Source: CALAGB01 sp963789565
GTDB taxonomy: Bacteria; Chloroflexota; Chloroflexia; Thermomicrobiales; Thermomicrobiaceae
Assembly: GCA_963789565.1 (NCBI GenBank)
Contig: CAWBKX010000001.1
Coordinates: forward strand, 27,880-91,879
Direction of reading: 5' to 3'
DNA length: 64,000 bases
The translations under genes were made by a program, and so were the position numbers. The notes under the pieces were generated by a model. That model saw only the letters and a list, made by a program, of their open reading frames with translations, was not told the origin of the DNA and ran no database searches. This document shows, piece after piece, positions 45,847 to 55,474 of this stretch. The first letter of the stretch is position 1, and each line of letters starts with the position of its first letter.

Positions 45847-47409
45847 TTACGTGCCCGCGGATTCTTCCTCGTCTTCGGTGTCATCTGAATCGTCGTCAGC
45901 GTCGACCTCGGCCGTCGCTTTTATCGGTTCCGCAGCGGCTTCCGCGCTCACTTCGCCAGCTTCGTCCGCTGCATCGTCGGCCTCAGCGACCTCGGCTGTT
46001 GCCTCGGCATCAGCGTTTTCCTCGTCGGCGTCGGTCTCCTCAGCCTCTTCCGACTCGCCAACCACTTCGGAGGTCTCCGCGGTCGGCTCCTCGAGGGCGG
46101 TAGCCCCTTCACCAGTCACAGCCCCAACACCTTCGGTCACGAGCTCAATCAGGCGATCGGCAACTTTCCGGTTGGCAAGCTCGTCGCGGATCATCTGCGA
46201 AAAATAAGGGCTCTTGTAGATCTCTTTCATCCGCTCGGACTCTTCAGACTGGCCGGTCAGACGCTCGATCTCATCGAACAGATCGTCCTCGCTGACTTCG
46301 AGCCCTTCGGACTTGGAGAAGGCTTCCAGTACCAGTGAGTTCCGCAGACGCTTCTCGGCATCGGGCCGGATTTCTGCTCGATAGTCGTCATCCGACTTAC
46401 CACCGAAACGCAAGAACTCTTCGAACGACATGTTCTCGCGGTTCAGCTCCTGCCGCAGGCGCTGAATGTCATCGTCGACCTGCCGGTCAACCATGGCGGA
46501 GGGAATCTCGAGAATGGCCTGCTCGGCCATAGCCTCGATGGCGCTGTTCACAACTTCGGTGCGGGCCTGGACCGAGCGACTGCGTAGCAAATCTTTGCGT
46601 AGTTCAGACTTCAGAGCGTCGAGCGTCTCATGCTCACCGAGGGTCTTGGCCAACTCGTCGTCGAGCTCGGGCATCTCGCGCTCTTTGACGTCTTTCAGCG
46701 TGATGTTGTAATGCAGGGTCTTGCCAAGCAGATCCGGATTAGTGGAGTCGTTTTCTTCGGCGAAGGTAATGTCGAATTCAGCCTGTTCGCCCGGCTTAAG
46801 TTGTTTGACGGCCTCTTCGATCTCCGGGAAGAGTCTGCCTTCGCCGATCTCGAAATCGGCGTCATTCACCGGATCCTGAAAGGGCTCGCCATCTTCATAC
46901 GCCTGGAGGTCGATGATGACCTGATCGCCATCTGTTGGCTTGCGAGGCGTTTCCGGCTCTTTCCAAACGCTGTTCTGTTTACGCAGATTCTCGAGGACCT
47001 CGTCGACGTCTTCGTCGACGACGTTGACCTCTCGCGGGTCGACGCGAACGCCGGAATATTCGTTGAGATCCACGGTGGGATAAATCTGCACTTCAACGCG
47101 GAAACCGACCGGCTCGTCTTGATACACGTCGACGTTCGGCTCGGACACTGGGGTGAGCTCTTCCTGGTCCAACGCCTGCCGATACAGCTCGTCCATGATC
47201 TCGCGCTGAGCTTCCTCGACCAGCATCTGGCGACCGATGCGTTGCTCGACGATCTGGCGAGGGGCTTTTCCGGGCCGAAACCCAGGGATGCGAACCTGAC
47301 GACTAATCTTTCGATAGGCTCGGTCCAGCGCTTTGCTGAACTCGTCGCTTTCGGCAACGATGTCCATTGAGACTGAACTCTGCGGCATTCTCTCGACGGT
47401 GACCTTCAC
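45847..47409 (-). CDS. tig: Trigger factor with extended acidic C-terminal tail
   Basis: 520 residues, longer than the ~430 usual for the family. The N-terminal ribosome-binding domain contains IPGFRPGKAP, the FKBP-like domain has GDQVIIDLQAYEDG, and the C-terminal chaperone arm follows. The final ~70 residues (about 450-520) are almost wholly Glu, Asp and Ala, which accounts for the extra length. Trigger factor holds nascent chains at the ribosome exit and has prolyl isomerase activity. GTG 47409 has an AAGGGTGG site. A strong promoter with TGCTATAAT is 40 bases upstream. First gene of tig-clpP-clpX. Confidence 0.92.
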   Translation of the reverse strand: MKVTVERMPQSSVSMDIVAESDEFSKALDRAYRKISRQVRIPGFRPGKAPRQIVEQRIGRQMLVEEAQREIMDELYRQALDQEELTPVSEPNVDVYQDEPVGFRVEVQIYPTVDLNEYSGVRVDPREVNVVDEDVDEVLENLRKQNSVWKEPETPRKPTDGDQVIIDLQAYEDGEPFQDPVNDADFEIGEGRLFPEIEEAVKQLKPGEQAEFDITFAEENDSTNPDLLGKTLHYNITLKDVKEREMPELDDELAKTLGEHETLDALKSELRKDLLRSRSVQARTEVVNSAIEAMAEQAILEIPSAMVDRQVDDDIQRLRQELNRENMSFEEFLRFGGKSDDDYRAEIRPDAEKRLRNSLVLEAFSKSEGLEVSEDDLFDEIERLTGQSEESERMKEIYKSPYFSQMIRDELANRKVADRLIELVTEGVGAVTGEGATALEEPTAETSEVVGESEEAEETDADEENADAEATAEVAEADDAADEAGEVSAEAAAEPIKATAEVDADDDSDDTEDEEESAGT

Positions 47410-47448
47410 TCACACCACCCTTGTTAACCGACGTAGTCGACGCGCCGG

Positions 47449-47479
47449 ATTATAGCAAAGGGCCGTAAGACTCGACCAA
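47449..47479 (-). promoter_or_regulatory. Promoter of the tig-clpP-clpX operon
   Basis: On the minus strand, TTGGTC (47474-47479) and the consensus TATAAT (47449-47454) are 19 bases apart, with TGC before the -10. The RNA would start near 47442, about 33 bases before the tig GTG. This is the best promoter in the window. Confidence 0.6.
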
Positions 47480-47638
47480 GACGCCGAATCCGGTGATCCT
47501 GCGATGTGCCCAGGGATGGGCCTGATTCAGAGACTGAATGTCAACCATTCACGCGTCGGATACACTTGATGCGACACGACCGAAATCGGAGTATTCATCG
47601 TTTCCGACGTGACGAACGACCACAACGGCGCGTGAAAC

Positions 47639-48436
47639 ATGAACGACGAAACCGAGCGACGAATGTCGCCTGACGAAGAGCCCGAACCGAATAACACGCC
47701 ATGGGAAGTCGGCGACGATGCGCGCCCGGCGCCAGATCGCTCGCTGCTCGAAACGCTGCGGAACGCGCCGATCACCGAGTGCAAGCTCGTCCCATGGGGG
47801 TCCAACTACACCTTCGCGGTCGGGCTCGAGCAGCCCGATGGCTCAACGCAGATCGGAATCTACAAGCCCACCAGTGGCGAGATTCCATTATGGGATTTCG
47901 ATTCAGGTTCGCTCTACCTTCGCGAGTATGCCAGCTACGTGCTCAGTCGAGCCTTGGGCTGGCACTTCATCCCGGCGACGGTGATGCGCGAGGGTCCGCA
48001 CGGCATGGGGACGGTTCAACTCTACGTCGAGCCCGCCCAGGGTCCCCATGGCCGTCTGACCGAAGAGCGTCACGTCATGGCGCTGAAGCGCATGTTCATC
48101 TTTGATCTCCTGGTGAATAATGCCGATCGCAAATCGAGCCATCTGTTTATCGGCAAGCACGACTCGCGACTGTGGGGCATCGACCACGGACTGACGTTTC
48201 ACGTGCATCCAAAGTTGCGCACGGTCATCTGGGATTTTTGCGGTGATCCGTTCGATCCTTGTCTCAAGCAGGACGTGGAACGCCTCGTCCGCCACTCCTC
48301 CATCATTGACGAGCTTTTGGCCCCATATCTGCGAGACGAAGAGATCGACATGCTGTTCACGCGTGCCACGCAGATACTCGATCGGGACACGCTTCCAATA
48401 CTCAACCCGCGGCGCAACGTCCCCTATGGCTGGTAG
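47639..48436 (+). CDS. SCO1664-family protein (PI3/4-kinase-like)
   Basis: 265 residues. NNADRKSSHLFI and WGIDHGLTFHV mirror the catalytic and metal-binding loops of lipid-kinase-like and HipA-type folds and mark the SCO1664 family known from actinobacteria. The substrate is unknown. The frame starts at ATG 47639, with only a weak ribosome site. No transmembrane segments are seen. It lies between the tig operon and the cox cluster, on the strand of the latter, but with a separate promoter for coxG downstream. Confidence 0.8.
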   Translation: MNDETERRMSPDEEPEPNNTPWEVGDDARPAPDRSLLETLRNAPITECKLVPWGSNYTFAVGLEQPDGSTQIGIYKPTSGEIPLWDFDSGSLYLREYASYVLSRALGWHFIPATVMREGPHGMGTVQLYVEPAQGPHGRLTEERHVMALKRMFIFDLLVNNADRKSSHLFIGKHDSRLWGIDHGLTFHVHPKLRTVIWDFCGDPFDPCLKQDVERLVRHSSIIDELLAPYLRDEEIDMLFTRATQILDRDTLPILNPRRNVPYGW

Positions 48437-48459
48437 CAAATCCACGACGCACACAAGTC

Positions 48460-48487
48460 TTGACGGTCAAGGCCGCTATGCTACGAT
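48460..48487 (+). promoter_or_regulatory. Promoter of the cox-type molybdenum hydroxylase operon
   Basis: TTGACG (48460-48465) and TACGAT (48482-48487) lie 16 bases apart with TGC before the -10. The RNA would start near 48494, giving a leader of about 230 bases before coxG with no coding sequence I can support. Confidence 0.5.
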
Positions 48488-48726
48488 CAACCGCAACGTC
48501 ACGGGAATTTTCCGGCGTGACTCCGGTGTTGCGCAAAACGGACGATTCGTCACATATGTGTCGGCGAAGTCGTGCCTCGGGAAGCGCGACACGATGCCGG
48601 TCTGCTCCGCGAATGCAGGTTGCCGAACAGCACAGAGATACGTAGTGATCGGTGCCCGAGTATGGTGGGCATCCCGTCCGTGAGCCCCAATCGGGCGCAA
48701 CATATCGTCAAGGTCCGGGAGGGACT

Positions 48727-49170
48727 ATGAAGATAACTGGCCGACAGAGCGTTAACGCGCCGCGGCAACAGGTATGGGATCGATTGATCGATCCTGAGTC
48801 TATCGGTGGTTGTCTGCCGGGTGTCGAGAAGCTCGACAAGATCGGTGATGACGAATATTCGATGTCGATGAACGTCGGAATCGGCATGGTCAAGGGAACC
48901 TACGACGGCAAGGTCCGTCTGTTGAACATGAACGCGCCGAACGACTATCAGATGTACGTCGAGGGGAACGGCCGGCCAGGTTTCATTAAAGGGACGGGGA
49001 CCGTTCGGTTGTCCGACGCCGACGATGGTTCGACTGATATCGAATATGAAGGCGACGTTGAAGTTGGTGGGCCCGTCGGTTCGGTCGCTCAGCGCATGTT
49101 GGGCGGAGTGGCCAACCGCATGGTGGGTCAGTTCTTTAGCTGTATTGAAGGTCAGATCAAGGGCGATTAG
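48727..49170 (+). CDS. coxG: CoxG-like SRPBCC protein
   Basis: 147 residues of the CoxG/SRPBCC fold: N-terminal VNAPRQQVWDRLIDPE, GCLPGVE and the C-terminal helix ending in ANRMVGQFF. In carbon monoxide dehydrogenase clusters CoxG is thought to help attach the enzyme to the membrane. ATG 48727 has GGGAGGGA upstream. It is first in a run with coxS, coxL, coxM, coxD and coxE, with gaps from 4 to about 260 bases. Confidence 0.9.
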   Translation: MKITGRQSVNAPRQQVWDRLIDPESIGGCLPGVEKLDKIGDDEYSMSMNVGIGMVKGTYDGKVRLLNMNAPNDYQMYVEGNGRPGFIKGTGTVRLSDADDGSTDIEYEGDVEVGGPVGSVAQRMLGGVANRMVGQFFSCIEGQIKGD

Positions 49171-49226
49171 ACTCTTACACAGCTTGGCCCAACTACATCC
49201 GAGGTTTATCGGGAGGGAGACTCACC

Positions 49227-49721
49227 GTGAAGCAGCAGGTCTCGGTTACTGTCAATGGGACGACCTACAGCGACGAAGTCGAGCCGCGTCTATTGCTTGT
49301 GCACTACCTGCGTGACGTGCTAAATCTGACCGGCACGCACGTTGGCTGCGATACCAGCCAGTGTGGCGCCTGCACCATTCTGATGAATGGCGACGCCGTC
49401 AAATCCTGCACGGTGCTCGCGGTTCAGGCGGATGGCGCCGACATCATGACGATCGAGGGACTGGCCAAGGATGGCGAGCTTCATCCGATCCAGGAAGGTT
49501 TCTGGGAGATGCACGGCCTGCAGTGTGGTTTCTGCACGCCAGGCATGATCATGACCTCCGTCAACTTGCTCAAGAACAACCCGAATCCGACCGAGCAAGA
49601 GATCCGGCACGGGCTCGAGGGCAACCTTTGCCGCTGCACCGGCTACCAGAACATCGTCAAGTCTGTGCAGTGGGCCGCTGAGAAGATGAGCGGAGCACCG
49701 GCAGCCGCCGGAGACGACTAA
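49227..49721 (+). CDS. coxS: Molybdenum hydroxylase small subunit, [2Fe-2S] protein
   Basis: 164 residues with two [2Fe-2S] domains. The plant-type ferredoxin cluster is bound by C in THVGCDTSQCGACTIL and the later KSC, and the helical-domain cluster by LQCGFCTPGM and NLCRCTGYQN. It passes electrons from the molybdenum centre to FAD. GTG 49227 follows a GGGAGGGAG site. It belongs to the CoxS/XdhC-small family and is paired with the large and medium subunits downstream. Confidence 0.93.
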   Translation: MKQQVSVTVNGTTYSDEVEPRLLLVHYLRDVLNLTGTHVGCDTSQCGACTILMNGDAVKSCTVLAVQADGADIMTIEGLAKDGELHPIQEGFWEMHGLQCGFCTPGMIMTSVNLLKNNPNPTEQEIRHGLEGNLCRCTGYQNIVKSVQWAAEKMSGAPAAAGDD

Positions 49722-49788
49722 TCGCGCACCAATCCTCCAAACATGGATGAACGTTCTTTAGTACCTAACAGCATCCAAGGGGGGCCAA

Positions 49789-52146
49789 ATGGCGATTAGC
49801 AGTCTATTCGGCGCGTCGGTTAAACGACGCGAGGATCCACGCCTGATCACGGGCACGGGTCATTTCACGGCGGATGTCCGCATACCAGGGCTGCTCACGC
49901 TGAAAATTCTGCGGAGCCCGCATGCGCACGCCCGAATCACAAGCATCGACGTCAGCAAAGCGCGTTCGATGCCCGGTGTGGTTGCCATCTACACCGGAAA
50001 AGACATGGTCGATAAGCTGGCGCCGGTACCGACGGCCTGGCAGCCGAAAAACTCGGACATGAAAGTGCCTGAGTATCGGGCGTTGGCGGTTGACACAGTT
50101 CGCTACGTCGGCGACGGCGTGGTGGCGGTCGTGGCAGTCGATGAATACACCGCGAAAGATGCGCTGGCCGCCATCGACGTGCAATACGAATCACTGCCGG
50201 TTGTCACCAGGCAGCTCGACGCCATGGCTGACGGGGCGCCGCAACTCTATGAAAACGTCCCGAACAACGTCGCCTTCCACTTCAACCTGGCCGGCGGCGA
50301 CGTCGATAAGGCGTTTGAGGAAGCCGACTTGACCTTCAGCCAGCGCTTCATCAACCAGCGGCTCATCCCCAATCCAATCGAAACACGCGGCGCGGTCGCC
50401 CAGTACGATCCAGGCTCGAGAGAACTGACGCTTTGGTGCACCACGCAGAACCCGCATATCCACCGCATGTTGATGTCGGTGGTCACCGGGATCCCGGAGA
50501 CGCAACTACGCGTGATCGCCCCAGACGTGGGTGGCGGTTTCGGCGCCAAGATCCCCTTCTACTCGGGCGAGATGCTTGCCACCGTCATCGCAAAGGATCT
50601 CAAAGGCGCGGTGCGCTGGTTCGAGGATCGGACCGAGAACTACATCGCCACGACGCACGGACGCGACCACGTCGACGACGTGGAAGTGGCAGCGACGAGC
50701 GACGGTCGAATCCTGGGGATGCGCGTCAAGGCGTACGCCAACATGGGCGCGTATCTCTCGACGGCGGCTCCTGGCGTGCCGACCTGGCTCTTCAGCGTCA
50801 TGTTGGGCGGGGCTTACGACATCAAAAATATCGTCTCCGACGTCTATGGCGTCCTCACCAACACCATGGCGACCGACGCCTATCGCGGCGCGGGTCGACC
50901 TGAAGCCACCCTCATCATCGAACGGGTGATGGATCTGGTTGCCAACAAACTCAACCTGGATCCGGTTGACGTGCGCCGGAAGAATTTCGTCCAACCGGAC
51001 CAATTCCCCTATCCAATCGCCTCGGGCGCGATTAGCTACGACAGCGGCGACTATGAAAAGACGCTCGACCGCGCGCTCGAGATGATCGACTACGAGTCGC
51101 TCAAGCTCGAGCGAGATCAAGCTCGAGCTGAAGGTCGCCTGTTCGGCATCGGCTTCTCGACCTACGTCGAAGTCTGTGGTCTAGCGCCGTCGGCCGCGGC
51201 TGGAGCCATGGGTTTTGGTGGCGGGCTCTACGAGAGCGCCACCGTGCGCGTCCATCCGACGGGCAACGTGAGCGCCTTCACCGGCTCAAGCACGCATGGG
51301 CAAGGTCACGAAACCACGTTCGCTCAACTCGTGAATGACGAGCTCGGCGTGCCACTCGACAACATCGAAATCATCCATGGGGATACCAACCGCATCGCAT
51401 TCGGCTGGGGAACGTATGGCAGCCGCAGCACGGCAGTTGGAGGCAGCGCACTTGTGCTCGCCTCGCGCAAGGTGCGCGACAAGATGATTCAGATCGGCGC
51501 GCACATGTTGGAGGTGTCGCCCGACGAGGTCATCTTCGATCAGGGCGACGTCCACGTGAAAGGCGCTCCCGATCGAGTCAGCCGCTACGGAGACATCGTC
51601 ATGGCGGCGTACACCGCCTGGAGCTTGCCGGAGGGTGTAACCCCCGGACTGGACGAGACGCATTTCTTCGATCCGGTCAGCAACACGTTCCCGTTCGGGG
51701 CCCACGTCTGCGTCGTCGAGATTGACAAAGAAACGAACGAGCCAAAAATTCGGCGCTACGTCGCGGTGGATGATGTCGGGAACGTCGTCAATCCGATGAT
51801 CGTCGACGGACAGGTGCATGGCGGCATCGCGCAAGGCGTGGCGCAGGCCATTTTCGAGAATGCCGTATACGACGAAAATGGCCAGCTACTCACCGGCACG
51901 ATGATGGACTACGCAATACCCAAGGCGAGCTTCTTGCCCAATTACGAGCTCGATCGCACCGTCACGCCGTGTCCATACAATCCAATGGGGCTCAAAGGAG
52001 CGGGGGAAACGGGAACCATCGCCTCGACACCGGCAGTAATGAATGCTATTGTCGACGCGCTGAGTCCATACGGGGTCGATCACCTCGACATGCCGGCTTC
52101 CCCGCAGCGGATCTGGCAGGAATTACAGGAGCGGAAGGGGAGCTGA
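49789..52146 (+). CDS. coxL: Molybdenum hydroxylase large subunit (form II CoxL-like)
   Basis: 785 residues binding the molybdopterin cytosine dinucleotide. GGGFGAK, the active-site loop AYRGAGR (A364-R370) and the catalytic glutamate E740 in GLKGAGETG are seen. Form I carbon monoxide dehydrogenases carry AYRCSFR; AYRGAGR is the form II signature, shared with enzymes that oxidise other substrates. The true substrate is therefore open. coxM follows after four bases. Start ATG 49789 has a ribosome site AAGGGGGG. Confidence 0.9.
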   Translation: MAISSLFGASVKRREDPRLITGTGHFTADVRIPGLLTLKILRSPHAHARITSIDVSKARSMPGVVAIYTGKDMVDKLAPVPTAWQPKNSDMKVPEYRALAVDTVRYVGDGVVAVVAVDEYTAKDALAAIDVQYESLPVVTRQLDAMADGAPQLYENVPNNVAFHFNLAGGDVDKAFEEADLTFSQRFINQRLIPNPIETRGAVAQYDPGSRELTLWCTTQNPHIHRMLMSVVTGIPETQLRVIAPDVGGGFGAKIPFYSGEMLATVIAKDLKGAVRWFEDRTENYIATTHGRDHVDDVEVAATSDGRILGMRVKAYANMGAYLSTAAPGVPTWLFSVMLGGAYDIKNIVSDVYGVLTNTMATDAYRGAGRPEATLIIERVMDLVANKLNLDPVDVRRKNFVQPDQFPYPIASGAISYDSGDYEKTLDRALEMIDYESLKLERDQARAEGRLFGIGFSTYVEVCGLAPSAAAGAMGFGGGLYESATVRVHPTGNVSAFTGSSTHGQGHETTFAQLVNDELGVPLDNIEIIHGDTNRIAFGWGTYGSRSTAVGGSALVLASRKVRDKMIQIGAHMLEVSPDEVIFDQGDVHVKGAPDRVSRYGDIVMAAYTAWSLPEGVTPGLDETHFFDPVSNTFPFGAHVCVVEIDKETNEPKIRRYVAVDDVGNVVNPMIVDGQVHGGIAQGVAQAIFENAVYDENGQLLTGTMMDYAIPKASFLPNYELDRTVTPCPYNPMGLKGAGETGTIASTPAVMNAIVDALSPYGVDHLDMPASPQRIWQELQERKGS

Positions 52147-52150
52147 ACCG

Positions 52151-53017
52151 ATGTATCCGAGCGCATTCGATTACTATCGACCGACCAGTGTCGACGAGGT
52201 CATCAAACTCCTTCAGGAGAATCCTGAAGGCAAGATCATCGCCGGCGGACATAGCTTGTTGCCTATGATGAAGCTGCGGCTGGCCAATCCCGCCTCGCTG
52301 ATCGATATCGGCAAGGTCGAAGGGCTGTCCGGCATCAAGTCGAGCAACGGCAACGTCGTCATCGGAGCGACCACCACCTACGACCACATCTTGAAGTCAG
52401 ACGAGATCGCGCAGTCGCTGCCGATGATGAGCAAAGCGGCGAATGTAGTTGGGGACATTCAAGTTCGCAACCGCGGCACGCTTGGCGGGTCGATCTCGCA
52501 TGCAGACCCAGCCGCCGATTTCCCGGCCGTTCTGCTCGCGTTGAATGCGTCGGTCAAAGCGGTTGGCCCCAACGGCGAGCGCACCATCGGCGTCGACGAT
52601 TTCTTCGTCGACATGTTCACCACCTCGCTCGATCCGGAAGAGGTCGTCACCGAGGTCTCCGTGCCGAAGCCGCAAGGCAGGACCGGCATGGCCTACGAGA
52701 AGTTCGCGCATCCCGCTTCGGGTTACGCCGTGGTCGGAGTGGCCGCGGTGGTGACTCTGGGCAATGACGGCAAAGTCGCATCGGCCCGGGTAGCCGTCAC
52801 CGGCGCGGGCCCGATCGCCACACGAGCGACCGGCACCGAGGACGCCATCAACGGACAGGATCCGAGCGCTGAGAACGTCAAGGCCGCCGCCGCGAAGGCG
52901 TCCGATGGCATGACGTTCCTGGGCGACATACACGCCGGCGAGGAATACCGGGCACATTTGACCCGCGTCTTCGCCGAACGGGCGCTCAACAACGCGGTAG
53001 CCGCCGCACGCGGTTGA
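52151..53017 (+). CDS. coxM: Molybdenum hydroxylase medium subunit, FAD-binding
   Basis: 288 residues. The FAD motifs AGGHSLLPMMKLRL and TLGGSISHADPA are intact, and the C-terminal CO dehydrogenase flavoprotein domain follows. It carries electrons from the [2Fe-2S] subunit to an acceptor. It lies four bases after coxL, so the two are cotranscribed and possibly cotranslated. ATG 52151. Confidence 0.93.
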   Translation: MYPSAFDYYRPTSVDEVIKLLQENPEGKIIAGGHSLLPMMKLRLANPASLIDIGKVEGLSGIKSSNGNVVIGATTTYDHILKSDEIAQSLPMMSKAANVVGDIQVRNRGTLGGSISHADPAADFPAVLLALNASVKAVGPNGERTIGVDDFFVDMFTTSLDPEEVVTEVSVPKPQGRTGMAYEKFAHPASGYAVVGVAAVVTLGNDGKVASARVAVTGAGPIATRATGTEDAINGQDPSAENVKAAAAKASDGMTFLGDIHAGEEYRAHLTRVFAERALNNAVAAARG

Positions 53018-53200
53018 TCGCATTCATCACGAGTTGAAGCACGGCAGGGGCGGTCAATATGATCGCCCTTTCGTATGCGCATCAACCGGCGGCTTTTTCG
53101 GGTCGCGCTGGCTATTGGAGGCAGAACTGAGACCCACCAGCGCCGTCGATGCATTTTCGGCGCAAATTCTGGGACGAAAAGCCGCCGTCTGGACGTTATT

Positions 53201-53209
53201 TGTTATGAT
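53201..53209 (+). promoter_or_regulatory. Possible secondary extended -10 before coxD
   Basis: TGTTATGAT in the 262-base gap between coxM and coxD fits an extended -10, without a clear -35. It could allow separate expression of coxD and coxE. No gene is seen in this gap. Confidence 0.3.
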
Positions 53210-53279
53210 TTGTCGGTAAATCGGACAGCCATGAACATGGAATCGGAATCGCCAATCCACGATTTAGGGGGAGCACCAG

Positions 53280-54170
53280 TTGGAACTCAATTCTGTTGAA
53301 GCCGTCCAGGAGGCGCTGGCGACACAGCGTTACGTCTCCGAACTCAGCCTCGCGACCTCAATCTATTTGAGTCTGCGCTTGCCGAAGCCTCTTCTCCTCG
53401 AAGGAGAAGCCGGTGTCGGTAAGACTGAGGTCGCCAAGGCGCTCGCAACGATCCTCGACACTGATCTCATTCGTTTGCAGTGCTACGAGGGCCTGGACGT
53501 CAGTCACGCCGTCTACGAGTGGAACTACCCCCGCCAGATGTTGGCGATTCGCGTGCTCGAAGACGAGAACGTCGATCGCGAGCGTGCGGTCGAGGAGATC
53601 TTCAGCTCCGAATACCTGATCGAGCGGCCGCTCCTGCAAGCCGTGCGGCACATCGGCAAAGCGCCGGTTCTCCTGATCGATGAAATCGACCGGGCCGATG
53701 AAGAGTTCGAAGCGTTCCTGCTCGAGCTCCTCTCCGACTTCCAGATCACGATTCCGGAGATCGGAACTATTCACGCCGAGCATCCACCGATCGTCATCAT
53801 CACCTCGAACCGAACCCGTGAGCTGCACGACGCGCTCAAGCGACGCTGCCTCTATCACTGGATCGACTACCCGACGGTCGACAAAGAGTTCCGCATCATG
53901 ACCGGCAAGGTTCCGGACATTTCCGAGCGCCTCGCGCGACAGGTGGCGACGTTCGTCCACGAACTGCGCCGCGAGGACCTTTACAAATTGCCAGGTGTTG
54001 CCGAGACGCTCGACTGGGCGGCGGCACTGCTGGCGTTGAACCAGCGGGAGCTCTCGGCGGAGATCGCGTCAGCCACGCTTGGCGCTATTCTGAAGCACCA
54101 GGAAGACTTGCAGGCGATTCGCAAGAACAAGCTCGAAGGCCTGGTTGCCGCGGCGGCCGACGGGGAGTAA
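53280..54170 (+). CDS. coxD: MoxR-type AAA+ ATPase CoxD
   Basis: 296 residues. Walker A is GEAGVGKTE, Walker B is LLIDEIDRA, and QCYEGLDVSHAVYEWNYPRQ is typical of CoxD. CoxD-type ATPases help mature the molybdenum centre of CO dehydrogenase together with the VWA protein CoxE. The start is TTG 53280 after GGGGGAG. coxE follows by nine bases. Confidence 0.92.
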   Translation: MELNSVEAVQEALATQRYVSELSLATSIYLSLRLPKPLLLEGEAGVGKTEVAKALATILDTDLIRLQCYEGLDVSHAVYEWNYPRQMLAIRVLEDENVDRERAVEEIFSSEYLIERPLLQAVRHIGKAPVLLIDEIDRADEEFEAFLLELLSDFQITIPEIGTIHAEHPPIVIITSNRTRELHDALKRRCLYHWIDYPTVDKEFRIMTGKVPDISERLARQVATFVHELRREDLYKLPGVAETLDWAAALLALNQRELSAEIASATLGAILKHQEDLQAIRKNKLEGLVAAAADGE

Positions 54171-54179
54171 CGGCGGACA

Positions 54180-55454
54180 ATGTCAACGACTACTGATACC
54201 TTCGTGCAGCGTTCGATCTCATTTGGGCGGGCGCTGAGGCGAGCCGGTGTTCACACCACCATGGGACAGGTGATGGACTTCGTGCGCTCGGCGGAGCTGA
54301 TCGAGATCAGCCAGCGTCCCGAGTTCCGCGAGGCAGCCCGCGCCTGCTTGATCACTCACAAAGACGACCTGCCAACATTCGATCGCGTCTTCGACAGCTA
54401 CTGGCGCTCGAAGCCCGATTTTACCGACCAGTTCTTCGAGAGCGGTCAACCAGGCGACGAGACATACGAAGTCGCCGAGGGTGAAGAAGGCGAGGAGGGC
54501 GAAGGCACGCCTGACGAAGCGGGTGACCAGGAGGGCGGCAAGCGGCAGCGTCTCGAGATGGTTGAACCGGACGATTCGGCCGAAAGCGCGGAAGATTCCG
54601 AAGGTGATTCCGACGACGTACTCAGCTACAGCTCCTCGGAAGTGCTGCGCGAGCGAGACTTCGCCGATTTGAGCGAAGACGAGCTGGCCCAGGCTCGCCA
54701 TCTAATGGAACGACTCCACTGGAAGATCGGGCAGCGCCGTTCGCGACGCCGCGTCAGTTCTCCCAAAGGCCGCTTCATCGATGCACGACGCACCATGCGG
54801 CGGTCGCTGCAGACCGCTGGAGTTCCGCTACGGCTCTCGCGCCGCAAGACCAAGACAAAACCGCGACAGCTCGTCGTGATTTGCGACGTCAGCGGATCGA
54901 TGGATCGCTACTCGCGCATCCTGTTGCAGTTTATCTATGCCATCGAGAACAACATGGCGCGCGTGGAGGCGTTCGTCTTCGGTACGCGCCTGACGCGCAT
55001 CTCGCGCTTGCTGCGTCGCCGTTCCATCGACGACGCCATGCAGCGGGTCGCGCGTGAAGTGCAGGACTGGTCGGGCGGCACACGAATCGGCCAATCACTG
55101 CAGACCTTCAACATGACCTGGGCGCGGCGCGTGCTGCGCAACGGCGCGGTGGTCATCATCATCAGCGATGGTTGGGATCGTGGCGACCCGGAGCTGCTGC
55201 GAGCCGAAATGGCACGCCTGCAGCGTGGAAGCTACCGACTGATCTGGCTCAACCCGTTGCTCGGGTCGCCTCGCTACGAACCGCTGACGCGCGGGATGCA
55301 GGCCGCCATGCCGTACATCGACGACTTTATGACGGTACACAACCTGGCGAGTCTCGAGGCGCTGGCCAAGCACCTGAGCACTATCGACGACCTTCGCCCG
55401 GTGCGACGACAGAATCCGATGCTGCCGCGTCCGTCGGTACCTCCCGCGGCCTAA
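54180..55454 (+). CDS. coxE: VWA-domain protein CoxE
   Basis: 424 residues. The C-terminal VWA domain has the metal-ion site DVSGSMDRYS, GGTRIGQSLQ and ISDGWDRGD. The N-terminal half contains a highly acidic insert (about residues 90-150). CoxE is thought to partner CoxD in cofactor maturation. It starts at ATG 54180 nine bases after coxD and precedes the xdhC-like genes. Confidence 0.9.
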   Translation: MSTTTDTFVQRSISFGRALRRAGVHTTMGQVMDFVRSAELIEISQRPEFREAARACLITHKDDLPTFDRVFDSYWRSKPDFTDQFFESGQPGDETYEVAEGEEGEEGEGTPDEAGDQEGGKRQRLEMVEPDDSAESAEDSEGDSDDVLSYSSSEVLRERDFADLSEDELAQARHLMERLHWKIGQRRSRRRVSSPKGRFIDARRTMRRSLQTAGVPLRLSRRKTKTKPRQLVVICDVSGSMDRYSRILLQFIYAIENNMARVEAFVFGTRLTRISRLLRRRSIDDAMQRVAREVQDWSGGTRIGQSLQTFNMTWARRVLRNGAVVIIISDGWDRGDPELLRAEMARLQRGSYRLIWLNPLLGSPRYEPLTRGMQAAMPYIDDFMTVHNLASLEALAKHLSTIDDLRPVRRQNPMLPRPSVPPAA

Positions 55455-55474
55455 CGCGGAAAGGAACGGAACCC

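Noticed and set aside
48727..53017. Annotation of the cluster as a proven CO dehydrogenase
   Set aside because: The large subunit loop is AYRGAGR, not the AYRCSFR of proven form I enzymes, so the substrate is left open.
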